Below are positions 22,368 through 34,238 of a stretch of 64,000 nucleotides of DNA, in pieces. Within the stretch, counting starts at the first letter, position 1. Each line of letters starts with the position of its first letter. Under the pieces are notes generated by a model, which had not been told where the DNA came from, searched no databases, and was given only the letters and a program-made list of their open reading frames with translations. A program made the translations under genes and the position numbers. Source of the DNA: Physcomitrium patens (lineage: Eukaryota > Streptophyta > Bryopsida > Funariales > Funariaceae); NCBI RefSeq assembly GCF_000002425.4, contig NC_037265.1:2289069-2353068 (forward strand). Reading direction: 5' to 3'.

Positions 22368-22530
22368 GTTCGCCGATCTGATGTCTTGACACATTTCGGT
22401 TTGTGCTAATTCGGCGACATCTGATGTTGTTGATGTCTCAGCTTCTTCACAAGTTGTAGTCCAGACCCAGTTCTGGTTGTGGTAGTTCGGCGAGGTTTGG
22501 TCTCGACAGTCTTGTGTTCGTGCTATCTAG
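22368..22530 (+). repeat. Three imperfect repeats opening with 'AGTTCGGCGA'
   Basis: Copies begin near 22368, 22410 and 22486 (AGTTCGCCGATC, AATTCGGCGACA, AGTTCGGCGAGG). Two of them carry a GTGTTCGTGCTA/GTTTGTGCTA end and two a GATCTGATGT/CATCTGATGT core. No long frame crosses them, so this is probably untranslated or promoter DNA. The composition drops to AT desert after about 22750. Confidence 0.5.
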
Positions 22531-23541
22531 TTGGTTCTTGGTGTGAAGATGTTGTGTGATTGTGCAACCAACATCGTGTTTTTGGCTGTTCCATTTCTTC
22601 GTTCGGAGGCGTCACTATGTGTCTCTGTGTGTGTGTGTGTGTAGCAGAGCGTGAGATTGTTGTGATCTGACTGACTCTGGTGCTGGATGGACTCATATTT
22701 CGATTTTTCTGGTGCAATGTTGTACAATTCACAGCTATGGCTTTCAATTTAGAATCATCTTAAACTATCAAAAAAATGGAAATTGTATAAAAGTATGTAA
22801 AAAAAGTATCCAAGAGGATGGCAGTTTAAATTGTAGTTGTGGAATTATAATCATGTTTAATGGATTAGTGTAGAGGGTTAATTGTTGCTATACAAAAATT
22901 ATAATAATAATAACAATAATATAAAACTTGAATATGTTTATCTTTTTGTATATCAATGTTAACAAGTAAAATTCTAGAATATTTTAAAATTTGCAATCTT
23001 ATTTTTTGGAATCAACATGTTTCTATTTATACATATGTAAGAGATATTAAACAAGAAGCTTTGTATGTGGTATGCTAAAAGTCATTTCGAATCCTCAGCA
23101 ATGATGAGTTAACAAGTCATATCTTTTTGGTATCAATGCTCTTAACTACCATATTGTCAATGAAGAAGTTGCTGATGCAATTTCAATGAAGTTGCCAAAA
23201 AAATTGTCAATGCCACCTAGCATTCTACTTCTAAATCACAATTCTATCTTTTTCTCATTCAACCATACCTTGCTTTCAAGACAACCAACTTTATTGAACT
23301 TCACAACATTATAGCAAGTACATGTGTTTTTGTATACAAAAAGAATGATTTGGAGGACCCTAGAAAGTATTAGATGTTGGCATGTCATTGGTGAAAATAT
23401 TTTTTGAAGTTAGGTCACAAGAAAATCTACAATTTTTTTATTTATAATAATTTAATAGACACATTTTAAGCTTAAAAAATAACCAATTTTGATTAATTAA
23501 AGTGTATTTGATTTTGATTGTGATGTTAAATTTTTTTGTTT

Positions 23542-23543
<2 letters not shown>

Positions 23544-23572
<29 letters not shown>
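23544..23572. repeat. (TA)n array
   Basis: Uninterrupted alternating A and T, 29 bases. Confidence 0.95.
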
Positions 23573-23577
<5 letters not shown>

Positions 23578-26384
23578 TTATTAAAATCCTAGAGTCTTTC
23601 AACAAAATAAGCTTAAAAAATATTAATACTTATTCTACATAAATAAATCAATATATATTTATAAACACTAGATATTTATTTGTAAATATGTTAATTTTTA
23701 GATTATACACCATTAACATGTAATAATCATATTTAATTATAATATAAGATAATATAAGAATTAATAAGTAAAATTTTAATTATATTATGTATGTATATTG
23801 TAAAAATTGACAAAGAAAAATGAAAAATGAATTCGACTTTAGAATTCAAAAAGTTACAAAGTTGGAAAGTTCTTTACTATAAAAGACAATATAAAAAAGT
23901 AACATGATGGAAAAGTATTAATGAAAACAATAGATTAAAATAGGAAGATAAAAAAATATTATTATTCAATTATTGGAATTTAAAAGAAATAATAATTAGA
24001 AATCAAGAAAACAAATTATTATACTCACAAAATTTGAGCAGGCTTTATCAGTTACAAAAAAATAAGTATTTTAAAATTGTAATCAAGGATCTAAGAACAT
24101 TAATTATGAATTTATTTTAATTTTAATATATGATAGAAGATAAAATAACATAGAGATTTATTTGTTTAAATAATTTTAAATAATTTTAAATCAATAAATA
24201 AAAATATATATTGTTTTTATTATTCTTTATTTATATTTAAATATTATTTATTTTTTTATTCTATTATTTTTAAATTTTAAAAAATATCACAAATTGAATA
24301 ATTTTAAGTTTGAATTATAAATATCCGAGTAAATTTGATTTTAAAAATTCTAAAAACTAAGATGTGAATAAATTTATATTGAAACCTTTTTAAAATAAAT
24401 AAATAATATATTTAGTTAATTTAACTAGAGTTCAAATTTATTACAATATTATAACTATTCCATCATACTATTAATAATATTAAGTAAATTTTTATATATA
24501 AATAATGGTAATAAAAATCTACAAAATAATACTTTTTTTAAACTTACATGCTTAACTCTAATTTGAATACATTAATGATTTGAAGTACTTACATATAAAA
24601 ACTACATAATTTTCTTTGTATGTTCTATAAATAAATTTATTTATTTACTTATAATTTTGATATTTTATACTTAGATTTAAAATTTTATTAGTTGTAATAA
24701 GACTAATAAAATAAGTTTTGAAGTTAATCTTTAAAAGATGAAATTCTTAAAATTATTTTAAAAGATACATTAAAAATGTCAAGATTGTAAATCACTAATC
24801 TTTAAGTTAAATCAAATTTTAGATTTAATAATTTTAATATTGATTTAACTAAAATTTTAAAAGTGCCAAACTTGATACTTTATTTATAGTATTCAATTTG
24901 TATATGTATATAATTAATTTAAATATAACTTAAATAAAATAATTGATAAATAAATTATTTTTTATTAAATTTAAAGTAAAAATCAATATCTTTTGTCACA
25001 TCTATCATCTTTGAAATAAAATAAAATAAAAACATCTCATACTATTCATAGTTTTTTTGTGGATATATGAAAAATTTAGAAATCTTCAACATGAATATTT
25101 CGTTTAGAAACTTTTTGGCATAATAAAATAATAATTTATTATCTAATTTAAATTTTATAAATATATACTAAAAATACGTAGAAAAACATTATTCAATGTA
25201 GACCAAATTTTGAAAAAATTATTAAGTATAACTTAGTGAATTCAACTTGTTATTGTTTGCGTATCTCAAAACATAACATCTAGTATAAATTATTAAGTAT
25301 GTACTTACTATGATTTTATTAGAATTTTATTATATTATATTTAATAAAAATAATATGATTTTAAAAAGTCTAAATTTTGTTTTATACCATTTAAAATCAA
25401 ATGGAAAAGTAGAATAGAATATGAAGTATTAATATATCTATGTTATCTATTTTAATTGATTTATTACATGCTAAAGATAAAATATTGAAAATATAAAAAA
25501 CTACAGGTTATAGTACATAAGATATTATTTTATTATTTATCACATAGTATTATAAGATATGATATAAAATTTATAATTACATAGTGAATTTAACTTTACT
25601 TTATGATATCCAATCAAATTAATAATATTTTAAAAAAATTATTTATTTATTATTTGAATATAATTATAAATATTACTTATACACTTAAAATCTAATATAT
25701 TTTGAAAAAAATAATATTCATATATATTATAGTCTATAAAATATATGTACTTAAAACCTCTTTTAAACCAAAAAGAAATTTATATAAAAATAAGCCTTAA
25801 ACATATATATTATAAAATAATTTCTTATTCTCAAAGAAAAAATAATGCACATGTCAAATAAAAATAAATTATTTAGGGTACATGTATCGAGAAAGATATT
25901 TAGTAAAAAAAATATATCTAATAAAGAACGAAGGTGAATCTATACATCATATTCTATATTATGTATTATATATACACAATCTTTTAAGTTAAGTTAATTC
26001 TTTTCTATCAATTAAATTAGTCAGTGTTTTTTAATGCAATGACATGTGCCAATTTTTCAAAAAGATGGTTATAAAAGATTGTAAAATAGATTTTACCATT
26101 CTTTTTTTCTTTTTTTCTTTATTTTCTTTTTTTAGGCATATTAAGGTGAAAATTCCTAAGTAAATTTCTATCAGTCATAGTTGGGATTTTATAGCTGGGA
26201 TCTCATCTACCAATCTTGTTCAATAACTTTTAATAACAATCCAAATTCAATCTACCATCTTTTATTATTTTAGGCTCATCATAGTTGAGAGATATATCGA
26301 AAAAGTATATAAAACTACGAATTTGGTTTTTTTAAGTCAATGTTTTAATCAGCTATCTAAATACCTCTGATTAAACATCTAATG

Positions 26385-26410
26385 CATATATATATATATA
26401 TATATATATA
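26385..26410. repeat. (TA)n array
   Basis: Uninterrupted alternating A and T, 26 bases. Confidence 0.95.
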
Positions 26411-27449
26411 CAATATTTCCTTTTTTATTGCCTTCTTTTATACAATATTTTGTTGTTAATTTTATTCTTGTGCATTTAACAAAATTTTATTGCAGTTATA
26501 ATTTTAAATTTTGTAAATACATATAAATAAATAGATAATGCACTTCATGAATTAAGTAATTTTTATACAATAACTATATTTTAAAATTCTAAACCTATAA
26601 AATCCCATATAATCCCATAAAAACCTATAAAACATCCTATTTTTTTAATCTGAATTTTTTTTTTTAATTTAACTAAATATTGAATTACATATCTCATAAT
26701 TCCAAGTTTACACAAGATAAAGATTTTTAATTTTTTAATTTTTTAATTTATACATAGCATTATCAAATTTGAAGAGAGAAATTATGATGGAGTTTGTGTC
26801 AGTTATCCAATGAAGATTTAAACTGCAAGAAAGGTGTTGATTCAAGTTTAAGTTATTTTACCAAAAATTTACAAATTTAAAATCAATAATTAACATCCCT
26901 TTGTTGAAAAAACAAAAAAGAAAAAAGTGGTCTCTTACATTTTGATATAAATCACAATACTTTTTAAAACACAGTCAATCCTCAAAATTCATGCATGTAT
27001 GTAATAAAATATGTTCTCAAAAAATTGATAGCCTTTATTGATGAATATTTATTCTTTTTAAATAATGTAAGCTTTCATTTAATTATTTAGTAGTTACTAA
27101 GATTGAACTAATTGTATTTTAAATGGTACATAGCGTGTGTGTACATATGGTTGGTGAACTACTTAGCAAAAGAATAAATAACATTGTCTTTGTCATGATA
27201 CCCTTTTTCAACTATTATGATGCAAGATTGTCTATTGTTGCTCTCTTTCCTTGACAATTGGCTTCTCAAAAGAATATTGTGCATTATGGAAAATCTTCTA
27301 TGCATGGATGATAAAAAGAAAAACGCATGGTCTTTGTTTTTATTAAACTATTTGCCACTCAAGGGCCCTCTTTACCATTCATCTTCAATTTTAGAGATTT
27401 TTATACGATTTTGTTTTAATCCACACAATTCTTTTATATATAATCAGAG

Positions 27450-27450
<1 letters not shown>

Positions 27451-27477
<27 letters not shown>
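27451..27477. repeat. (TA)n array
   Basis: Uninterrupted alternating A and T, 27 bases. An open frame running through it is an artefact of the repeat. Confidence 0.95.
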
Positions 27478-27480
<3 letters not shown>

Positions 27481-27661
27481 GTTAATGATACATCCCCAAT
27501 TAATATTATTACAACCCACATGACCTTCACATAACTTAAGTTGACTAAAAATTGCACTTCTTCACTTAGGGCACAATTGGCCATCCAATATTTAATCCAT
27601 ATATTAATCCAAAATAGAAAAATAGAAAATAACAAGTTTTTTGTGTTTTGGGCAGCCAAAA

Positions 27662-27669
<8 letters not shown>

Positions 27670-27690
<21 letters not shown>
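27670..27690. repeat. (TA)n array followed by T-run and (TG)n
   Basis: Alternating A and T, then nine or ten T and a short TG run. Confidence 0.9.
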
Positions 27691-27692
<2 letters not shown>

Positions 27693-28912
27693 TTTTTTTC
27701 TGTGTGTGTGCGTTCAATTTTTTTATAAATAAAATAAACACCTTGAGATCTGTTTTTTAATAAAATATTATTTGTCCATATTGCAATTACTACTATTTTT
27801 TAAAGCAAAGAAAGGAAAAAATACACAAAAAAAAGAGACATATTATTAGCTAGTTGTCTTTGACAAGGTCATGTGGAATATAGCAATATCAATTAGGGAT
27901 GAAGCCTTAGTAATTATCTGTATATATACACATACAATCACTATTCACATTCACATCTTGTGTCATATTTTAAGTGAATATTTTATTTTCTCATTCTATG
28001 CAGTATTATATTTTATATTTTCACATGTGTATCTGCTAAATACAAAATTCATCAATATTAGATACCTCATTTTATAAATACACAGATTTGAGAATCAAAA
28101 GTTTTAATGTGAAATGTAACATTATTTACTCATATCTTGTCATATGATTTCTCTTTAAGTTGTTTCTGATGTCAAAATTACTGTTTTGCTAACTTATTTT
28201 CTTCAATACTATAATCCTGTTGCTTTCAGATATGATACTCGAATTATTACATAATGAATGTATTAAAGAAAATATGAATGTATGGTACACATGTACTTAA
28301 AAATGTTTTTAATTATGGTACATCAACTCAATACAATCGTTTCAAAGAGCAAAATTAAATTGTGGAATATTGATGAATAAATTAGTTCTACATGCAATTA
28401 CTGGAAAAATAAATCGTGGAGGATCTTATACATGTTTTAGAAGATAAACTGCATTAATATTTTACATGAAATTTTAACATCTATATTTGTATATGTCAAC
28501 GTTTATGTAGTGTTTATTTTTACTTTTTCTGCAAAAAAATTGGAATCAGTACCAAAAAGTTCGACAATATTTACTAGGGGAATCATTCAACTCTGGCAAG
28601 AATTCGTTTCAGTTTTAATTGCAACATAGGGTTTGTGATCAAAAGCATAAAAGATACATAAAAAATTAAAAATTAAAGTACATTCAAACTCATCTGTGAA
28701 AATTAATTCATAAAAACATTTATATTTTAAGTTCTAATTTAATTTTTCTCTAAACAAAGTACAGATCTTCAATGTCCACCGTATCTCAGTTAAATAAAAT
28801 CAATTAATCAAGGATTCTATTTTTCATTTACATTTCACTATTTTTGTCACAATAAAACTTGTAAAATTCTTTTTAGTTTTCAAATTCATGCACATGAATA
28901 TGTATGTATGTG

Positions 28913-28932
28913 TATATATATATATATATATA
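28913..28932. repeat. (TA)n array
   Basis: Alternating A and T preceded by TATG repeats. Confidence 0.9.
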
Positions 28933-29488
28933 GAAAAGATGACTAGAAATTCTATCTATTGGAAACCATTGAAGCTTTGTCACTATTAGGTGAAATTCTA
29001 CTTTTGTTCTTTCGAATTTGAACTTCTTTTGAATTCGAAAATCCAAAAATAATTGTTTATGGTCTGCAGACAGATTCAGGTGAATTTAAGATTGATGATT
29101 TGCCAATCATTTTGTGTGTAGATTTCTATGTTTTTTGTTCATTCAAAAATTGTTATTAGGAGAATTAGATAATGCTTGTTCTTTTTTAAAAAACGTTTCA
29201 GGGTAAAACATAACATTTAAAAAGTCACTTGCAACTTTGAAAGAAGAAAGAAAATAGTATTTTGTTTAGGTTTTGTATAATAGTTTTATGAAATTGATTT
29301 TCCAAGCCTTTGCATGTTCTTGTGATTATTTCCTTGGTTTGTATTATAGAACTCCAATATGCTTTAAGCTTTCAATTAAGTATATTTTAAGTGATTTTCA
29401 ATAAAAATATTTAAAAAATGAAAAAATTTAATGATGACACCAATAATGATAAATTTGATTCAATTTAATTCAATAATATAAGATAAAA

Positions 29489-29601
29489 CAAAGACATTGC
29501 TGATGCCACAACTTTTTTTCTACTGCCACTACAATTTATTATAATTAATTTTTAAAAATTTTAATCCAAATTTTAAATATTAATTAAAAAAATTATTAGT
29601 A

Positions 29602-29651
<50 letters not shown>

Positions 29652-29749
29652 AAATTATATAGAAAATTTAATTAAATTTTAATATAAAATAATAAGAATA
29701 AGTTGTAGTGGCAATTGCAAATATAGTGGTAGCATTACCAACATCTTCG
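29489..29749. mobile_element. MITE-like palindromic element with a central (TA)n array
   Basis: The left arm begins AAAGACATTGCTGATGCCAC. The reverse complement of the right end reads GAAGATGTTGGTAATGCTAC. The arms stay alignable, including the shared block TGCCACTACAA(T/C)TTATT, for about 110 bases, up to a central (TA)20 array. There is no coding capacity. This is the shape of a miniature inverted-repeat element that folds back on itself. I could not define a target duplication. Confidence 0.6.
29609..29648. repeat. (TA)n array at the centre of the MITE-like element
   Basis: About 40 bases of alternating A and T, lying symmetrically between the two inverted arms. Confidence 0.95.
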
Positions 29750-30161
29750 CTATAAGTTAAGATCTTTATCTTTTTTGATAAATAAGTAGTTTTTTAAAAA
29801 ATAAAAATAAAATTAAAAAATACTTTTACATGTTAACTTAATTTTTCTTTGTTACTTTATTTTTATTTTTATTTCATAACATACATGCATTAAAATTCTA
29901 GGCTTATTTACTTATTTAATTTTGTGACTAATATTTTTAAAAATCACATATTTTACTCTTAATTATATAAAATTAAACTAAAATTTTAAGTAAAATTAAT
30001 GTGTATGTTCTACTGATTCTTTGCTCTTGGTAATCATCTGTAACAACAAAAAAACAAGCATAGATTTTATCTAATTTAGATAATTAGTATATAATACAAT
30101 TATTCAATGCATATTTTATTTATATGCTAATAGTGGATGAAATGTTATTTAGAAATTATAC

Positions 30162-30167
<6 letters not shown>

Positions 30168-30199
<32 letters not shown>
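30168..30199. repeat. (TA)n array
   Basis: Uninterrupted alternating A and T, about 32 bases. Confidence 0.95.
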
Positions 30200-30201
<2 letters not shown>

Positions 30202-30293
30202 CATAAAAACACCACTGATTTACACAATATAAAATCAAAAATATTAATCTTGATTTTGTAAATTTTTTACAGAATTGATATTTTGATATTTCT

Positions 30294-30421
30294 CTCAGCT
30301 ATTTTAGTACTTTTTTGAGTTGTTTATTGGATGCAGAGGTTAAGAAAATTAGTGTTGGAAAAATATTTTATATTCTGAAACAAATCAATGAGCAACTCCA
30401 AAGGGTACTAAAATAACTAAG
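30294..30421. repeat. Hairpin-forming inverted repeat, 36-base arms
   Basis: The left arm is 30294-30329 and the right arm 30386-30421, with a 56-base loop. Thirty of 36 positions pair. Five of the six differences are transitions, and several of these allow G:U pairing in RNA. It may be a small non-autonomous element or a small-RNA precursor. No function is shown. Confidence 0.6.
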
Positions 30422-30735
30422 AAGGAGTACTAACATATTTATCTCTTTAATGGATTTATAATATTTGGTTCTTAGTTTTTAGGAATAAAACATGACAATT
30501 ATACATTAATGATTGAAATAATACTGTTTTCATAAACTAATAGAATGAAAATTACTTTTATTTTTGTTGTTTTTATTTTTTTACATAATAAACATCTTAA
30601 TAATTTATTATACTATTCTTATGATTCTTGTATGCATGTTTTATCATCTGCATTTAATATCATTTTTTATTTAAATTTAATATAAATATTTTAACTAATT
30701 TTATGAATTTAAAAATAAAATTTTTATTAGAAATG

Positions 30736-30762
30736 TAATAATAATAATAATAATAATAATAA
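30736..30762 (+). repeat. (TAA)n microsatellite
   Basis: About nine tandem TAA units. Confidence 0.9.
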
Positions 30763-31034
30763 ATATTTACAGAATAAAATTTAATATTTTTTTTGTACAA
30801 GATTTTTAAAAAGAATTATGAATGGTACAAATTTTGTATTTATTTACTTACATTGTACCAAAAAAATCTAATTTTTGATGTATATTTTTGTTTATTATTT
30901 ATTCTAATTTTTTTAAAAATAGATTATTTAGCTTTTTTGATATACATCAAGATTTTTTTTTTCTAATCTTCAGTAAAACCATCTTTTCTAATTATACATG
31001 AAACAATTAGGTAGACTTCCTATCTTTATACCAT

Positions 31035-31366
31035 GTAGACACCCCCACAGACACACCTTACAACAGTTAAATATTTCTTATTTAAATTAATTTTTTTTGT
31101 TTGACAGTAATGAATAAAATTGTATAAAACAGAACATTTTAAATTTTAATTATTCAGAAATTAAATTTATAAAGATTTGCAATGACAGAAGGTTTTAACA
31201 CTCAAATAATATGAAGTTGTGGAATGCAGATGGATAAGGATATATTTAATTTTGGTATTAAAGTAATAAATATAATAAGAATCATGATTTAAAATCACAT
31301 CTGGTTATATTTTGCAGGGGGTGTATATGCAAGGGGTGCCTATGCAACAAAAAGGGGGGTGTCTAC
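31035..31366. repeat. Inverted repeat pair GTAGACACCCCC / GGGGGTGTCTAC
   Basis: Perfect 12-base inverted repeats lie at 31035-31046 and 31355-31366. The right end holds three imperfect copies of a GGGGTGxxTATGCA-like word from 31315. Their C/G richness stands out in an AT desert. The spacing of 332 bases would suit a small DNA element, but no target duplication is visible. Confidence 0.45.
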
Positions 31367-31713
31367 TCAGCAGTTTTTAATATTTATTACTAGTATTCTG
31401 ATTTAATAGAAGCAAAAAAAATTAAAAAATAGAACCTATTATATTATATTGATTTTCACAAGTCTAGAGTTAATAATATATATCAAAATACATAAATAAA
31501 TTAATGTCCCTCTCTTTTGTCTAATTATTCTTTATAACAAGTTAAAAACTTGGAAATTTTTTAAAAAATTGAATTAAAGAATTTCTAGCTTAAATTTTAA
31601 TTTTTTTAAAAATTAATGATTAAACAAACAAATAAAAACAAAAAAATTTATTATTATTTTTTTTTTTCAAATGGGTACTCCCTCTAGTACTACGTTCTTA
31701 AACACACTTGTGT

Positions 31714-32462
31714 GATGAAAAATTCATTGAAAGACTTGGTAAACAACACACATCAACATGTTGGATGATGGATTCCTTGATACACGTGCTTAACAATACA
31801 CACCAATGTGCAATAAATGTTTCATCTATACACAAGCTTAACTGCACATATACAGAAGCTCACACAATTTAAATGATATATTCTTTCACACACAAAAGCA
31901 CATTTTATTGAAAGATTCGTCAACAGACAAGTGAAAATCTGTGTGTATCTGTATGTGTATATATATATATATATATATTTATTTATTTCACATATTCAAT
32001 AAAAGATTCAACAACACACAAACTTAACAACTCATATACACACAATGTATTCAATGAAAGATTCTTTGACATACAAGTTCAACTACACGCAAACACACAC
32101 ACGTTAAATATAAGATTCAACAACACAGACGTTCAACAACGCATTCGCACAACATCACACAGAAATGTTGGACAAAACATTCATCGACACACAAACTTAA
32201 CAACAAAAACATGTCGAATGAAAGCTTATCAAGGAACAAGACTAACAACACACACGTCTTTAATGAAAAATTCCTCAACATTCAAGCTTCACAACACACA
32301 CTCATGTTCCATGAAATGTGCATCTCATCAGAAGCTTCACCCAAACCCACTCACATGTTCAGTGAAGGACTCTTCGACACATCAGCTGACCAATACTCAC
32401 ACAAGCATGTTTCATGAATGGTTCATCGACAAACATGCTCACCGACACACGCACACACACAA
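31714..32462 (+). repeat. Degenerate minisatellite, about 13-14 units of 45-65 bp
   Basis: The unit is of the form GATTCaTCgACACACAAGCTtaACAACACACAC...caTGTTcaATGAAA. Clear unit starts lie near 32004, 32062, 32115, 32179, 32268 and 32377. Copies are strongly diverged and vary in length. A (TA)n array (31958-31978) interrupts one unit. Two plus-strand open frames cross the 3' part (32211-32417 and 32218-32508), but their composition follows the repeat and I do not call them genes. It ends about 40 bases before a TATA-like site. Confidence 0.75.
31958..31978. repeat. (TA)n array inside the minisatellite
   Basis: About 21 bases of alternating A and T. Confidence 0.9.
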
Positions 32463-32501
32463 CGAGCTAGTTGCACTGTGGCTGAGCAGCAAAGAGCAGA
32501 G

Positions 32502-32508
32502 TATATAG
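32502..32508 (+). promoter_or_regulatory. TATA-like site upstream of the microprotein
   Basis: TATATAG lies about 235 bases upstream of the ATG at 32739, which would give a leader of roughly 200 bases. Function is inferred only from position. Confidence 0.35.
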
Positions 32509-32738
32509 CATGAAACTGATGAAGCTTTGAGAAGAACAACAAACTTACCTGCACACCCTATCGACTGTGAGTGTAACGAAGTCTTACACAAAGAGAACAC
32601 AGCATACTGGAGCAGATCATCAACAAACCAGGTCAGAGAAATTTGGGGGGGGGGCAGAGGTCAGTGAGTCAGTAATGCTGTTTCTCTGTCTGTCTGTGCG
32701 TCGGTGGACATTCAATGCGGCGCACGGCTCGTCGCATC

Positions 32739-32861
32739 ATGGCTGCAGGCCGGTCGTCATGGCCCCGCGTCCTCGCTTCCTCCGACCGCTTTATCAACTT
32801 CACTGGCATCTTCCTCTTGATTCCATTCCTCGGAGCGCTTTGCATCCAGAATCGTCACTAG
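32739..32861 (+). CDS. Putative 40-residue single-pass membrane microprotein
   Basis: ATG to TAG without an intron. The start has a favourable plant context (A at -3, G at +4: ATCATGG). The N-terminal half is basic and hydroxylated ('MAAGRSSWPRVLASSDR'). Residues 18-36 ('FINFTGIFLLIPFLGALCI') form one hydrophobic segment, and the tail is 'QNRH'. All codons are typical of the GC-balanced islands. This layout resembles small subunits of organelle or ER membrane complexes, but I do not recognise the family. It overlaps in another frame a longer, compositionally odd frame (32567-32962), which I consider a shadow. The leader contains a G10 run (32645-32654). Confidence 0.5.
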   Translation: MAAGRSSWPRVLASSDRFINFTGIFLLIPFLGALCIQNRH

Positions 32862-33720
32862 ACACAGGCTTTCGTGATCTACCGGCTAGATCTGAGCACA
32901 AAGATGGGGCGTCATTTATGGCTCTGTCGGTAGAGATTTGGGGCTTTCTATGGGCTGGTTAATGTGTATCTATGGGTGAATGTGCTTTGGATGACAGAAG
33001 CCTTGCGATCAGTCGCGGAAGTACATCCTAAAGGAGGTTTTCTTTTCATGTTTTTTTTCTTTTTACAGTTGAGAAACGTGTTTTTGCTGTGGGTCGTGTG
33101 TTCAGTTGCATCACTGTCTTCAATCTGATTTTGTTGGTTGGTGATATGAGCTGTGTATGCACCTAGGTACACCAACTTGTGATTTTTATTTGGATTGTTG
33201 CATGTGATTGGACTCATTGAGCTATTTTAAAACAATAGTATTTTTGTGATGAATTGAACTTTTTGAAGTACACAGATTGTTACTAGTGTTTGTTTATGCC
33301 CATTTGAAATTTGGGTTATCTTGTGATTTCAGTCAAGGTTTGCATCTCATTGCTGAGTTTGATGTGGATGATGATGAATCACTTCTGTTGTCTAATACAT
33401 TTGTCATGATTTTTCTTTTCTTTCTCTTTCTTGCAAAATAATACATGTAGTTCCATAGCATGTTACACTATACTTTATTCTTGCACGAGATGAAAGTATC
33501 AATCACCTTTATTTCTCTTGTGTTTCACCTTTTTGCACAACTTGGTACATATACGCTTTTCTACTTCGCTTATTTATCTATTCTTTTCTGTGCGTTGTGT
33601 TTTATTTTTTCTGAATCGTAATTTAGGTTAATGTTGCAAGCAACTCTTAAGCACCAACTATCACCACTGAATTATGTATTGTGAAAAAGGGAACAGTTGA
33701 ACAAGTTGCATTCACTGCAG
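32862..33720. other. Region downstream of the microprotein
   Basis: T-rich DNA with moderate GC patches, compatible with a 3' untranslated region and intron. No coding frame is convincing. Confidence 0.35.
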
Positions 33721-33782
33721 CTCGAAATGATGGGGTTCAATGCTCTCGAGAGCAGAGGAAGGAGACCTGCACTCAGTCCATT
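33721..33782 (+). other. Possible short exon
   Basis: Bounded by an acceptor-like TTGCATTCACTGCAG and a strong donor-like GTGAGTACG. It could be a downstream or non-coding exon of a transcript starting near 32.5 kb. No partner sites were proven. Confidence 0.2.
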
Positions 33783-34238
33783 GTGAGTACGAACCAGTGC
33801 AATGAATCTAGATATCCAATGAACAAACTTATCGGTCAGAGTTCACCTGCAATAGCAGGACACAGTTATATTTTACTTCCACAACGATCACGTACTTTTA
33901 CAATCATGGCACCATAACTGATTGGCCCACTACCTCACATGAGCTAATAAGACTCATGTGAGCCATTCAAGTTGCGGTATTGTCTAGATTATACCACGGT
34001 GGATATATGTTCACCATTCTTTGATGGCCTTTGGAGCCCTTTATTGATTCCTCTAGCATGCGCCTGCCATCTGACGTTGTGAAAGATGCTAGAGATGTCA
34101 GGCGCTGCATATTGCATAAAACTAGGTGCCGAAATGGATGCGTACCTTAAGGAAGTAACTCTAATATACACAAGTGGTAGTAAAGTGACAATCATCTTAG
34201 TAATACCGATGCACAGGATGCAAACTTGAGTCGAGGAT

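Larger units (their letters stand above)
22748..29488. other. AT desert with (TA)n arrays, no gene
   Basis: Very AT-rich throughout, rich in A and T runs. The few short open frames (for example 27217-27534 plus, 27871-28077 plus) are low-complexity or contain translated TA repeats. No protein motif, RNA gene or long repeat was recognised apart from the simple arrays listed. Confidence 0.6.

Noticed and set aside
27217..27534. 105-codon plus-strand ORF
   Set aside because: The C-terminal part is a translated (TA)n array and the rest has no motif.
31714..32462. CRISPR-like array
   Set aside because: Units diverge along their whole length, there are no constant repeats with unique spacers, and the setting is a plant nuclear genome.
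32211..32508. Two overlapping plus-strand ORFs of 68 and 96 codons as genes
   Set aside because: Both run through the minisatellite and their residues (His, Thr, Ser) follow the repeat. The 96-codon frame also extends through an ACAC run.
32567..32962. 131-codon plus-strand ORF as the main gene of the island
   Set aside because: It does not begin with ATG and its sequence is compositionally odd. The shorter frame at 32739-32861 has a better start context and a clean membrane segment, so the longer one is more likely a shadow.
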